From Nocardia acididurans (GTDB lineage Bacteria; Actinomycetota; Actinomycetes; Mycobacteriales; Mycobacteriaceae), in assembly GCF_016741815.1 (NCBI RefSeq), contig NZ_JAERRJ010000006.1, positions 487,669 through 551,668 on the forward strand: 64,000 nt of DNA. The letters run 5' to 3'. The translations under genes and the position numbers were made by a program. Every line of letters begins with the position of its first letter. Position 1 is the stretch's first letter. The notes under the pieces were generated by a model that saw only the letters and a list, made by a program, of their open reading frames with translations, did not search any database and was not told where the DNA came from. Below, piece by piece: positions 9,065 through 17,925 of the stretch.

Positions 9065-10237
9065 ATGCGGGATGCGGTCATTGTCGCCGCGGTGCGTTCG
9101 CCGATCGGACGCGGGAAGCCGGGCGGTGCGCTCGACGGCGTGCACCCCGTGGATCTGATGGCGCACAGCCTGCGCGCCGTCGTCGAGCGCACCGGGATCG
9201 ATCCGGCGCGTGTCGACGAGGTGATCGGCGGGGTGGTCAGCCAGGTCGGAGAGCAGGCCACCAATATGACCCGCCGCGCCGCCCTGGCCGCCGGACTGCC
9301 GGAATCGGTGGCGGCCAGCACCATTGATCGACAGTGCAGTGCGAGCCAGCAGGCGCTGCGGTTCGCGGCGCACGCGGTGATCGCGGGGGACTGCGACGTG
9401 GTGATCGCGACCGGCGTCGAATCGGTGAGCCGGATCCCCATGGGCACCAGCCTGCTCGACGCCGACAATCTGGTGGGGTCGGCGTTCATGCAACGGTATC
9501 CGCACGGCGTGCCGTGGCAGGGGATCAGCGCCGAACTCATCACCGCCCGTTGGGGATTGAGCCGGGCGCAACTCGACGACTACGCATTGGAAAGCCACGG
9601 CCGGGCGGCCGCGGCCACCAGGGACGGGCGCTTCGAAGCCGAACTCACCGGGCCCATCCACGATCTGGCGGTGGACGAGGGTATTCGTTACGACAGTTCG
9701 GCCCGCGCCCTGAACGCGCTGCCGCCCTCCTTCCACAACGAGGCGATCGCGCGCCGCTTCCCCGAGATCAACTGGCACATCACGGCCGGAAACGCCAGCC
9801 AGCTCGGTGACGGCAGTGCGGCGGTCATGGTCACCACCAGTGCACACGCCCGGCTATTGGGCCTGACCCCGTTGGCGCGCATACGTTCTCACGTCGCGGT
9901 CGGCGACGACCCCTTCCTCATGCTGACCGCGGTGGTCCCCGCCACCGAGCGCGCCCTCAAGCAAACCGGCCTGACCCTCGCCGACATGGACCTCATCGAG
10001 ATCAACGAGGCTTATGCCAGCGTCATCCTCGCCTGGGCCCGGGAAACCGGCGCCGATCTCACCCGGGTGAACGTCCACGGCGGCGCGATCTCCCTCGGAC
10101 ATCCCCTGGGCGCCAGCGGTGTTCGCATCACCGCCACCCTCGTGCACGCCCTGCGCGCCCGCGGCGGCCGCTACGGCCTCCAGACCATGTGCGAATCCGG
10201 CGGCCAGGCCAACGCCATGATCATCGAGGCCCTCTGA
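9065..10237 (+). CDS. Acetyl-CoA C-acyltransferase (thiolase)
   Basis: Carries out the thiolytic cleavage or condensation of acyl-CoA, 390 residues from the ATG at 9065; the upstream open frame lacks thiolase similarity. Cys91 in IDRQCSASQQA is the acyl-accepting nucleophile. The family motifs NEAYA (INEAYASVIL), GGAISLGHPLGASG (catalytic His) and the final Cys in TMCESGGQ are all present. It is 20 bp behind the AMP-ligase and surely co-transcribed, suggesting a small acyl-CoA activation and cleavage module. Confidence 0.92.
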   Translation: MRDAVIVAAVRSPIGRGKPGGALDGVHPVDLMAHSLRAVVERTGIDPARVDEVIGGVVSQVGEQATNMTRRAALAAGLPESVAASTIDRQCSASQQALRFAAHAVIAGDCDVVIATGVESVSRIPMGTSLLDADNLVGSAFMQRYPHGVPWQGISAELITARWGLSRAQLDDYALESHGRAAAATRDGRFEAELTGPIHDLAVDEGIRYDSSARALNALPPSFHNEAIARRFPEINWHITAGNASQLGDGSAAVMVTTSAHARLLGLTPLARIRSHVAVGDDPFLMLTAVVPATERALKQTGLTLADMDLIEINEAYASVILAWARETGADLTRVNVHGGAISLGHPLGASGVRITATLVHALRARGGRYGLQTMCESGGQANAMIIEAL

Positions 10238-10243
10238 CCCGAG

Positions 10244-11992
10244 CTAGTTCGGCAGGGGGATGAACTCGACCGTCGTGCCGTCGGCGGCGTCGGCGGGGAC
10301 GATGACCAGGCCGTCGCGGTCGAGGAGGCCGGCGAGGTGGGCGGTGCGCAGGGCGGCGTCGCCGTGCCAGCCGCCCTCGGGCAGGGCGCGGGCGGGGACG
10401 ATTCGCGCTACCGGACCGGCGATGTCGGAGGCGTTGTCGAGCGGGCCGCGGAGCGGGCGGGAGCGTGCCGCACCGGTGAGGCCCTCCCGCAGCGCGGGCA
10501 GCAGGGCCAGCAGGGTGCCGACAGCGGCGTAGGGATTGCCGGGAAGCCCGAGAACCACGGGGCCGGAGGACAATTGGGCCACCGCCGTGGAACCGCCGGG
10601 GCGCAGGCGCAGACGGTGCACCAGCATGCGGGCCTCCGCGCGGTCGAGGGCGGCGCGCAACTGGTCGGCCGCGCCGCCGCCGGTCGCGCCGACGATGACC
10701 AGCAGATCGCAGTCGGTGGCGGCGGCCAGCACCTCGTCGAAGGCATTCGCGGTGTCGCGCAGGTGCACCCGATCCACGGTGACGACCCCGTACCAGCCGA
10801 GCAGGTCCGGCAGCACCGGTCCGATGGAATCCCTGGTCTGCCCGGTGTACAGCGGCCCTTCGCTGCGAATCTCGTCACCGGTCATGACGATTCGCGCGCG
10901 CACCGGCCCGCGCACGGCGACCGTGCCCACCTCCGCCGACGCCGCGACCGACACCAGGGCCGGCGTCACCGGCGTGCCCGCGGGCGCGAGCTCGGCCCCC
11001 GGCTGCCAATCCTCGCCCCGGCGACGGACATCGTCGCGAATCGGGCTGTCCGGCAGGCGATGCAGCGCACCGTCGGCGGCGATCTCCACGAATTCGTCGC
11101 GCACCACGGTGGTGGTGCCGTCGGGGACATGCGCTCCGGTGGCGATGCGCACGGCTTCTCCGGCCAGCAGCCCCACCGGTCGCTGCCCGCCCGCGAATCC
11201 GATATCGCGGCGCAGCTGCCACGGCCCGTCGCCGCTCACCGCGTATCCGTCCATGGCCGACACGTCGAAGCGCGGCAGCGCCTCCGCGGCCCGCAGTGGT
11301 TCGGCCAGTACCGCGCCGCGCGCCGAGCGCACCGCCGTGCGCCGGCTGGGCAGCCGGGAAATGGTGCGGCGCACCAGCTCTCGTGCCTCGTCCAGATCCA
11401 GTGGCGCGGCCGCGCGGGCGGCGGCGGCGCGCGCGTGGCGGATATCGTCGGGGGTGTCGCAGTCGGCGACCCCGTCCAGTCGCACGGTCGCGGTATCCAC
11501 CGGAACCAGGGCTTTCATCGGCCGATTCACCAGCGATTCGAGATTGTTCAACGCCTCGCACAGCGCTGCCCGCCGCCAGACGCCGACGAGATATTGCGGC
11601 CGCCCGGACCCGTCCGCGGCGAATACCGCGTCGCTTCCGGATTCCCTTGCATGAGAAAGCAATTCGTCTACGGCGGCGGCGGTCAGGAATGGCATGTCGG
11701 CGGCCAGCACCACGATCAGTCCGGCCGGAAAATCGCAGTCGGCCAGTACTCCCATGCCGGAGGCAATTGCCGCGACGGGCCCGCCGCCGGCCGGTATCTC
11801 CTGTGCCTGAAGGATTTCCGGCGGCAATTCCGGCCGATGCGGTCCGACCACCACCGTGCGCGCGCAGGCGGCGACGGCGCTGAGGGCGGCATCCAGCATG
11901 GATTGTCCGCCGACGACGATGGCGGGCTTGTCCACGCCGCCCATGCGGCTGGCACGCCCGCCGGCGAGCACAATCGCGTCGACAGTCGTCAC
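10244..11992 (-). CDS. Bifunctional MobA-MoeA fusion for molybdenum cofactor synthesis
   Basis: One 582-residue protein joins two steps of molybdenum cofactor assembly. Residues 1-190 are a MobA-type nucleotidyltransferase: LAGGRASRMGG with a following Lys, and ADMPF for the metal site. From about residue 195 to the end is MoeA, which inserts molybdate: PRFDVSAMDGYAV near residue 245, MTGDEI near 375, GGSTAV near 465 and LPGNPYA near 485. The two activities are usually separate genes. The gene is convergent with the thiolase (7 bp gap). The closely spaced domains leave no room for a lost stop, so the fusion looks genuine. Confidence 0.92.
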   Translation of the reverse strand: MTTVDAIVLAGGRASRMGGVDKPAIVVGGQSMLDAALSAVAACARTVVVGPHRPELPPEILQAQEIPAGGGPVAAIASGMGVLADCDFPAGLIVVLAADMPFLTAAAVDELLSHARESGSDAVFAADGSGRPQYLVGVWRRAALCEALNNLESLVNRPMKALVPVDTATVRLDGVADCDTPDDIRHARAAAARAAAPLDLDEARELVRRTISRLPSRRTAVRSARGAVLAEPLRAAEALPRFDVSAMDGYAVSGDGPWQLRRDIGFAGGQRPVGLLAGEAVRIATGAHVPDGTTTVVRDEFVEIAADGALHRLPDSPIRDDVRRRGEDWQPGAELAPAGTPVTPALVSVAASAEVGTVAVRGPVRARIVMTGDEIRSEGPLYTGQTRDSIGPVLPDLLGWYGVVTVDRVHLRDTANAFDEVLAAATDCDLLVIVGATGGGAADQLRAALDRAEARMLVHRLRLRPGGSTAVAQLSSGPVVLGLPGNPYAAVGTLLALLPALREGLTGAARSRPLRGPLDNASDIAGPVARIVPARALPEGGWHGDAALRTAHLAGLLDRDGLVIVPADAADGTTVEFIPLPN

Positions 11993-12096
11993 GAGGCGAA
12001 CTCCGGCGCGTAGTCGATCATGACTGCCGATCGTAGTAGCTCCCTGTTTCCCCGTCGTGTACCGGTGAGCGCGTTACCCCCGAATGGGGCTTGCTA

Positions 12097-12142
12097 AGCA
12101 ATTGCTCAGCTGTTAGCGACTATGCGATGTGTCGCGACACAT
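12097..12142. promoter_or_regulatory. Operator-like elements upstream of the second MmyB-type regulator
   Basis: AGCAATTGCT (12097-12106) is followed five bases later by GTTAGCGA (12112-12119), and then by the perfect 16-bp palindrome ATGTGTCGCGACACAT (12127-12142). The first two elements recur in the same order at 22485-22506 before the third regulator. The gap between 11992 and 12330 otherwise shows no gene. Confidence 0.45.
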
Positions 12143-12329
12143 AGTAGAAATGGAGACGTTTTGGACTGTTGCACATTGCGGTATGGCAGTATCCGATCCC
12201 AGAACTGGCGTCGTACATGGCGATTCGACGTGGTTCACAGGAGGCGATACGACCTGGTTCTCGCTCGCGGGGAACCGGTGCCCGCACCGATGAAGGACGG
12301 TTGCTGAATGTTTGTGGAGAGGGAACGAA

Positions 12330-13175
12330 GTGGCGTTGATCGTGAAACCGAATAGTGGACCCGAGGAGCTGAGACCTCCCAGTTTCGGTTTGCTCCTCCG
12401 CAAGCTCCGCGACGCCCGCGGCGTCTCCCGCGAACGCCTCGCCTTCAATGCCGGTGTCAGCGCCAGCTATATCAGCCATTTGGAGAAGGGCGACCGCGGC
12501 CATCCGACCCGCGAGGTGGTCGACGCGCTGCTGCGATACCTGGACCGAATAGATCCGCTTTCCGTCGTGGAACGCCGTCACCTGCTCGACCTCGCCGGAC
12601 TCGGCGTGAGTGAATTCCCCACCGTGGAACAGTTACGCGCCGAAATCACCGACGACATGCGCCGCGCGCTCGATCTCCACGAGCCCAATCTCGCCGCCTA
12701 TGTCGATACCCGCTGGAATGTGCTGGCATGCAACGCCAGTTACTCGCGGGCCTTCCCCGGACTCGAATCCGATGTCAATATCCTGCGCTGGCTGCTCGGC
12801 AATCCGGCGGCGCGCGAGGTCATGCTGGACTGGGAGGACGAGGTCCGGCTCACCATCCACTGGCTGCGCGGACTCATCGCCAGTTCCGGCGATACCGCCT
12901 GGTCGAGCGACTATCTCGCGGAACTCGGGCGCTTCGGCCTGTTCCGGGAAATGTGGGACGAGGGCATCGCCGCCTACGGCCGCCCCCGCGCCACCATGCA
13001 TCTGCACGACATCATCGCCGATCGCTGCCGTGCCATCGCGGTGCAGATGTTCAGCGTCTTCTGCGCGGCCTACCCCAGTCAGATCCAAATCTTCCTGGGC
13101 ATCCCGACCTGGTGCTCCGACGACGGCGAAGCACTCGATCCGGGACACCTCTACAGCGCGACCGAGGGCGAGTAG
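12330..13175 (+). CDS. XRE-family regulator with MmyB-like ligand-binding domain (copy 2)
   Basis: Paralogue of the regulators at 6876 and 22744, 281 residues. The helix-turn-helix reads KLRDARGVSRERLAFNAGVS then YISHLEKGDRG, followed by the MmyB-like domain (DLHEPNLAAYVDTRWNVLACNASY). The GTG at 12330 is preferred over the TTG at 12312 because GGAGAGGG at 12316-12323 sits six bases before it. Its 3-prime end overlaps the convergent hydrolase gene by 25 bp. A 16-bp palindrome lies about 190 bp upstream. Confidence 0.88.
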   Translation: MALIVKPNSGPEELRPPSFGLLLRKLRDARGVSRERLAFNAGVSASYISHLEKGDRGHPTREVVDALLRYLDRIDPLSVVERRHLLDLAGLGVSEFPTVEQLRAEITDDMRRALDLHEPNLAAYVDTRWNVLACNASYSRAFPGLESDVNILRWLLGNPAAREVMLDWEDEVRLTIHWLRGLIASSGDTAWSSDYLAELGRFGLFREMWDEGIAAYGRPRATMHLHDIIADRCRAIAVQMFSVFCAAYPSQIQIFLGIPTWCSDDGEALDPGHLYSATEGE

Positions 13176-13984
13176 GCCAGCGCCCGGGTCGTGGCCCGCT
13201 GCACCAGGCGAATCAGCAGCGGGGCCAGCACCTCCGGATGCGTCCACGCCGCACCGTGACCCGCGCCGGGAATCGTCACCACGCCATCGGAGCCGCGGAG
13301 CCCGGCCGCCAGCAGCTCCGACTTCTGCGCCGTGCTGGTGCCGTCGTGACTGCCGCGCACGATCAGCGCCGGCGCCGCGACCTCGGACAGCCGGTGCAGC
13401 ACCGAACGCCGATTCATCAGGCAGTCCGCGGCGGGCGCGATGGCCTGGCGATCGCAGGCGTACCAGCGACTGGTCCAGGTGCGCCACAGCCGTGGATCGG
13501 TGCCGCCGATCAGCTGCGGGGCCAGTTCGGCGACCAGCGGGGCCATCGGCTCGGCGCTGCACCAGCGCTCGAAAAAGGTGCGGTAGAAAGCCAATTCGGC
13601 GGGTGAGCAGGCGTCGCCCTCGGTATCGATCAGTGCCAGCCCCCGCACGCGTTCGGGTTCGGCGAGCGCCATCCGCATTGCGGTGAATCCGCCCTGGCTC
13701 ATTCCGCCGATTACCGCTTGTTCGATTCCGAGATGATCCAGAACCGCGAATGCGTCGGCCGCCAGATCCCAATAGCTGAACTGTTCGCCCTCCGGTGTCT
13801 GGGTGCGGCCATGGCACCGCGCATCCACCGTCACGAGGTTGATGCCGGCCGCTGCCAGAGGTTCGCGCATCGGTTCGAACATGGATTCGTCCATGAGAAA
13901 GCCGTGGCTGAGGAGCAGGGTGGGGCCGGAAATGTCGCTGGTGACGAAATGGACTGTGGCTGAACCCGATCGCACGTAAGGCAT
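13151..13984 (-). CDS. Alpha/beta-hydrolase
   Basis: A 277-residue hydrolase of the alpha/beta fold. The oxyanion HGFLMDESM is near residue 27, the nucleophile elbow is GMSQGG near residue 95, an acid lies in RGSHDGTS, and the catalytic His is in GAGHGAAWTHP. No signal peptide is present, so it should be cytoplasmic. It is convergent with and overlaps the XRE/MmyB gene by 25 bp. A hydrolase of this fold also neighbours the third MmyB paralogue. Substrate unknown (ester, lactone or haloperoxidase-like chemistry are all possible). Confidence 0.85.
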   Translation of the reverse strand: MPYVRSGSATVHFVTSDISGPTLLLSHGFLMDESMFEPMREPLAAAGINLVTVDARCHGRTQTPEGEQFSYWDLAADAFAVLDHLGIEQAVIGGMSQGGFTAMRMALAEPERVRGLALIDTEGDACSPAELAFYRTFFERWCSAEPMAPLVAELAPQLIGGTDPRLWRTWTSRWYACDRQAIAPAADCLMNRRSVLHRLSEVAAPALIVRGSHDGTSTAQKSELLAAGLRGSDGVVTIPGAGHGAAWTHPEVLAPLLIRLVQRATTRALAYSPSVAL

Positions 13985-14067
13985 GGTCAGAACCGTAAAC
14001 GACGAACCGGCCGCTTCCTATTGTTTGCCGGGTCTGTGCCGAGCACGCTTCAGTGCTGTTCCCGATG

Positions 14068-14095
14068 AGTACCAACACTGGCCAGTGTCGGTACT
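14068..14095. promoter_or_regulatory. 28-bp near-perfect palindrome upstream of the 14206/WhiB pair
   Basis: Arms AGTACC and GGTACT flank the central palindrome ACACTGGCCAGTGT, with one mismatched pair (A/C) between them, so 13 of 14 pairs match. It lies about 110 bp before the ATG at 14206. It could be an operator for a large dimeric regulator, or less likely an RNA hairpin. Confidence 0.5.
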
Positions 14096-14205
14096 GCTAG
14101 GGGTTTGCTCCAGATCCCTCTCTAACTGGACAACGTGATGTCGAGCGCATTTAAATCAGCCCGTGGCGTTTTTGGGACAAGCGCCAATCACTTGGGAGGA
14201 AACAA

Positions 14206-14628
14206 ATGCTGGACATCACCACCGCCGCTCGTCGCAATGACTTCCGTGTGGATCAGGGTGCGGGTCTACGCGAATCACTGGAGGGACTGCTTCTGCACGA
14301 CGGCGTCGGATTGGATGCCCGTATGCGACACGCCATCGCGGCCGTGGTCCATCTCGCCGTCGACGCACCGCTGGGCGTGCCGGAGGACGCCGAGGAATTC
14401 CTGGGCCGGCTCGACGCCGCGTGGCTGTTCGCCGCCTGGAACGAATGCGATTCCGAATTGTCCTTGCTCAACACCCTGGCCGGTGGCGAGGTGCCCGCGC
14501 TGTCCTGGTGCGAGCTCATGTTCACCACGGCATTGGCGCCCTGGTCGTCCACCCCGGCCGCGGTGCACGCGCGCCGCGTTTTCGTCACCGGAGAGCAGGC
14601 GCGGCTGGCCGCTGTCGGTGATTGCTGA
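14206..14628 (+). CDS. Unknown protein preceding a WhiB2-like gene
   Basis: Not recognised. It encodes 140 residues behind an excellent GGAGGA ribosome site (14195-14200), so it is very likely translated. The protein is acidic, with no membrane segment and no signal peptide. It has predicted helical segments (GLRESLEGLLL, DARMRHAIAAVVHLAV, AEEFLGRLDAAWLFAAW) and two scattered cysteines near the middle plus one at the extreme end. It lies 50 bp upstream of a whiB-type gene on the same strand and downstream of a 28-bp palindrome, so it may take part in the same response. No catalytic motif was seen. Confidence 0.7.
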   Translation: MLDITTAARRNDFRVDQGAGLRESLEGLLLHDGVGLDARMRHAIAAVVHLAVDAPLGVPEDAEEFLGRLDAAWLFAAWNECDSELSLLNTLAGGEVPALSWCELMFTTALAPWSSTPAAVHARRVFVTGEQARLAAVGDC

Positions 14629-14678
14629 AAACCAGCTCGGGTAATCGAATAATCGACGTATTGAAGGGGTGTTCAGAA

Positions 14679-14963
14679 GTGAAGCTGCTTTTCACGAATT
14701 TCGATGCCATGTTCGAGACCATCGCGCGCCGGGACGAGTCCGAGCCGGAAGCCTGGCACAAGAAGGCACTGTGCACCCAAACAGATCCGGAGGCGTTCTT
14801 CCCCGACAAGGGCGGCTCGACTCGGGAGGCCAAGCGGATCTGCGGATCCTGCGAGGTCAAGAAGGAATGCCTGGATTACGCGCTGAGCCACGATCAGCGA
14901 TTCGGCATCTGGGGCGGCATGTCCCCGCGGGAACGCCGCCGCTACGACCGCGGCGCGGCCTGA
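14679..14963 (+). CDS. WhiB-family iron-sulfur regulator, WhiB2/WhmD-like
   Basis: Small Fe-S cluster protein that acts with the primary sigma factor, 94 residues from the GTG at 14679 behind GAAGGGGTG. The cluster ligands are visible as Cys in HKKALCTQTDPEAFF and in ICGSCEVKKEC, and the G-I-W-G-G turn follows in RFGIWGGMSPRERRR. The segment FFPDKGGSTREAKRIC matches the WhiB2/WhmD subgroup, which is linked to septation. Since the cell normally has a core whiB2 elsewhere, this may be a paralogue. It is probably co-transcribed with the unknown gene at 14206. Confidence 0.88.
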   Translation: MKLLFTNFDAMFETIARRDESEPEAWHKKALCTQTDPEAFFPDKGGSTREAKRICGSCEVKKECLDYALSHDQRFGIWGGMSPRERRRYDRGAA

Positions 14964-14999
14964 CAATCCGGGCTCGATTCGAGGGCCGGGCGAACCGGA

Positions 15000-15740
15000 T
15001 CAGTCGGAAGCCGATCGCAGCAGACAGAATTCATTGGTTTCCGGATCGGCCAGCACCACCACCGGCGTATGCGCCGGGGGAGTGCCCGGACTGATCGGCA
15101 AGGCGCCGGCGGCCCGCAGTCGTGCCGCCTCTTCGGCCGGATCATCGCTGGGGAAGGCGATGAGATCCAGATGCAGCCGACTGCGCTCCCCGATGGCCGC
15201 CGGGGTGCGCAGGAATTCCAGCCACGGGCCCTGCCCGGTGGCGGACCGAATGCCCGCATAGCGGGCACAATCATGGGTGACCGGCCAGCCCGACGCCGCG
15301 GACCAGAACCGGGCCAGGCGTAGCGGATCCTGGGTATCCACCACGATCGCGGCCACCGCTCCCGTGTCGACGTAGTGCTCGCGCGGTTCCAGAACGCAGA
15401 ACTCATTGCCCTCAGGATCCGCGAGCACCGTCCACGGCACCCCGTCCTGGCCGATGTCCAGGCGCCGGGCGCCCAGCGACAGCGCCCGATCCACCTGCAC
15501 CCGCTGATGATCCAGCGACCGCGAGGACAGATCCAGATGGATCCGGTTCTTCGCCGATTTGGCGTGCCGGGACGGCAGGAAGGTCAGCGCCACATCCAAT
15601 CCGTCCGGATCGGGTGCGGCCACATCCACCCCCTCGGGGCGGTCCACCATCACCTCCCAGCCGAGCAACTCCGCCCAGAAACGGGCCGCAGTCCTCGGCT
15701 CCACCGAATCGAACACCACGCACGCCAGACGGGTGGACAT
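15000..15740 (-). CDS. Tandem VOC (glyoxalase/bleomycin-resistance fold) protein
   Basis: A 246-residue protein made of two VOC-fold halves, starting at MSTRLACVVFD. Each half repeats the pattern ARFWAELLGWEV / ARFWSAASGWPV, an H-LDL segment (RIHLDLSS, RLHLDLIA) and an E-F-C strand (DPEGNEFCVLE, DPETNEFCLLR). The repeated His and Glu are the usual metal ligands. The frame is open upstream but without similarity. Function within the superfamily is unknown; this two-domain form is common in actinobacteria. Divergent from the GH15 gene. Confidence 0.85.
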   Translation of the reverse strand: MSTRLACVVFDSVEPRTAARFWAELLGWEVMVDRPEGVDVAAPDPDGLDVALTFLPSRHAKSAKNRIHLDLSSRSLDHQRVQVDRALSLGARRLDIGQDGVPWTVLADPEGNEFCVLEPREHYVDTGAVAAIVVDTQDPLRLARFWSAASGWPVTHDCARYAGIRSATGQGPWLEFLRTPAAIGERSRLHLDLIAFPSDDPAEEAARLRAAGALPISPGTPPAHTPVVVLADPETNEFCLLRSASD

Positions 15741-15933
15741 ACTCCAACGGTAACCGGGACGCCCGCCGCCGCGGGCCAGGTTCGCCCGAACCGATCCGGC
15801 GTCACAGCGCCGGTCGCGCGCCGCCAACTTCATCCGAAACGGGTGAGAGCGGCGGCCGCCGCGCCCGGCACGCTGACCAGCACGCGATGACGCCGTGCCA
15901 TCGTGTTCGCCCTCGGACGACAAGGAGTTGCTC

Positions 15934-17790
15934 GTGGACCAGTTCCCGCCGATCGCCGACCACGGACTCATCGGAGATCTGCAGACGGCCGCGCTGGTGG
16001 CCACCGACGGCACCGTCGACTGGATGTGCTTGCCGCGCTTCGATTCTCCGAGCGTGTTCGGGTCGCTGCTGGACCGCCGGGGCGGGCACTGCCGGATCCG
16101 GCCCGCCCGGCCCTACCGGAGTACGCAGATGTACTTCCCGGACACCGCCATCCTCATCACGCGCTTCATGACCGACTCCGGCACCGGGGAGGTCGTCGAC
16201 TTCATGCCGCCGCTCACCGATCGCTCACCCACCGACAACCATCGACTGGTGCGCATGCTGCGGTGTGTGCGCGGACAACTCAGCTTCGAATTCGATCTGA
16301 TGCCGCGCTTCGACTACGGCCGGCGGCCGCACACCACCCACATCCTCCCCGACGGCGCGGTGTTCCACGCCGGGGACCAGATCCTCACCCTGCACGCCGT
16401 CCGCGAACCCGACGACGCGCGCCTGGCCCGGCTGCAGGTGGTGGGCGGCGGGCACGTACACGGGTCGATCACCCTGGAGGCCGGGCAGGTGCGCGGCATC
16501 GTCCTCGAATCCGGGGCGCGCACCGCACCGCGCGCGCTGCGGGTGGCCGAGGTGCAGGGCCTGTTCGACGACACCGTGCGGTTCTGGCACACCTGGCTGG
16601 CGCAATCCACCTATCGCGGGCGCTGGCGGGAGATGGTGCACCGCTCGGCCATCACGCTCAAACTCATGACCTACGCGCCGACCGGCGGCATCGTCGCCGC
16701 GCCGACCGCCGGACTGCCCGAACAGCTGGGCGGGGAACGCAACTGGGATTATCGCTACACCTGGATCCGCGACGCCTCGTTCTCGGTGTACTCGCTGCTG
16801 GCACTCGGATTCACCGAGGAGGCAGCGGATTTCGCCACCTGGCTGCGCGGGCGGTACCGGGCGCACGGCGGGCCGTTGAAGATCATGTACCGGGTCGACG
16901 GCAGCTGGGATCTGCGGGAGGAGATCCTCGACCACTGGGAGGGATACCGGGGATCGCGACCGGTGCGCATCGGCAACGACGCCTCCGGACAGCTGCAGCT
17001 CGACATCTACGGCGAAATGCTGGACAGCATCTACCAGGCCGACCGGCGCGGCCTGCGGATCGGGCACCAGGGCTGGCACGATGTCGTCGACCTGCTCGAC
17101 TGGCTGACCACCAACTGGGACCAGCCCGAGGAAGGCATCTGGGAAACCCGCGGCGGCAGAGCCGATTACACCTACGGACGGCTGATGAGCTGGGTGGCCT
17201 TCGACCGCGCGGTACGACTGTCCGCCGAACACAGCCTGCCCGGACCGGTGGAACAGTGGCAGCAGCAGCGCGACCAGATCTACGAGCAGGTGTGGGATCG
17301 CGGCTGGAATCCGCATCGGCGGGCGTTCGTGCAGCACTACGACTCCGACGTCCTCGACTCCTCGCTGTTGCGCATGGCCCAGGTCGATTTCGTCGCACCG
17401 CAGGACCCCATGTGGCTGTCCACCCTGGACGGCATCACCGACGAACTCGTGACCGACAGCCTCGTCTACCGCTACGACCCCCTCGCCGCACCCGACGGAT
17501 TACAGGGCAGCGAGGGCACGTTCTCGCTGTGCACCTTCAACTACGTCAACTCCCTCGCCCGCGCGGGCCGGCTCGATCAAGCCCGCCTGATCTTCGAGAA
17601 GATGCTCACCTACGCCAACCACGTCGGCCTCTACGCCGAGGAGATCGACCTCACCGGTGAGCAACTCGGCAATTTCCCGCAGGCGTTCACGCACCTGTCC
17701 CTCATCGACGCGGCCATCACCCTGGATCACGCTATGGACAGCGCTCGCGCGTCCGACCCGCTCCAGTTCGCCGGTCTGCTGCGCAGCTGA
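15934..17790 (+). CDS. Glycoside hydrolase family 15 protein (glucoamylase/trehalase-like)
   Basis: Inverting alpha-glucosidase of the GH15 (alpha/alpha)6-barrel family, 618 residues from the GTG at 15934 with AAGGAG just before it. The N-terminal start PIADHGLIGDLQTAALVATDGTVDWMCLPRFDSPSVF is the conserved beta-sandwich entry. The barrel includes WDYRYTWIRDASF, and the late YAEEIDLTGEQLGNFPQAF contains a catalytic Glu. In mycobacteria such enzymes act on trehalose, so trehalase activity is plausible; glucoamylase is the alternative. No signal peptide, so intracellular. Confidence 0.9.
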   Translation: MDQFPPIADHGLIGDLQTAALVATDGTVDWMCLPRFDSPSVFGSLLDRRGGHCRIRPARPYRSTQMYFPDTAILITRFMTDSGTGEVVDFMPPLTDRSPTDNHRLVRMLRCVRGQLSFEFDLMPRFDYGRRPHTTHILPDGAVFHAGDQILTLHAVREPDDARLARLQVVGGGHVHGSITLEAGQVRGIVLESGARTAPRALRVAEVQGLFDDTVRFWHTWLAQSTYRGRWREMVHRSAITLKLMTYAPTGGIVAAPTAGLPEQLGGERNWDYRYTWIRDASFSVYSLLALGFTEEAADFATWLRGRYRAHGGPLKIMYRVDGSWDLREEILDHWEGYRGSRPVRIGNDASGQLQLDIYGEMLDSIYQADRRGLRIGHQGWHDVVDLLDWLTTNWDQPEEGIWETRGGRADYTYGRLMSWVAFDRAVRLSAEHSLPGPVEQWQQQRDQIYEQVWDRGWNPHRRAFVQHYDSDVLDSSLLRMAQVDFVAPQDPMWLSTLDGITDELVTDSLVYRYDPLAAPDGLQGSEGTFSLCTFNYVNSLARAGRLDQARLIFEKMLTYANHVGLYAEEIDLTGEQLGNFPQAFTHLSLIDAAITLDHAMDSARASDPLQFAGLLRS

Positions 17791-17800
17791 GCGGTCTGCG

Positions 17801-17892
17801 GAGTACCCGCCCCTGCCGCGCGGCCGGGTACTCGGCGGAGGGTTCGGCCTGCCGCGCGCCCGAGCCCGCCCACGGGGGCGGTGTGCCGCCCC
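17801..17892. terminator. Hairpins between convergent GH15 and LAL regulator genes
   Basis: Two stable stems lie in the gap: GAGTACCCG (17801-17809) pairs with CGGGTACTC (17825-17833), and GGGGCGG (17875-17881) pairs with CCGCCCC (17886-17892). Neither has a U-run, as is frequent for actinobacterial terminators. They may serve both strands. Confidence 0.4.
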
Positions 17893-17925
17893 GCCCGCGC
17901 GGGCGCGCAGGACCCGCCGCGCCGG

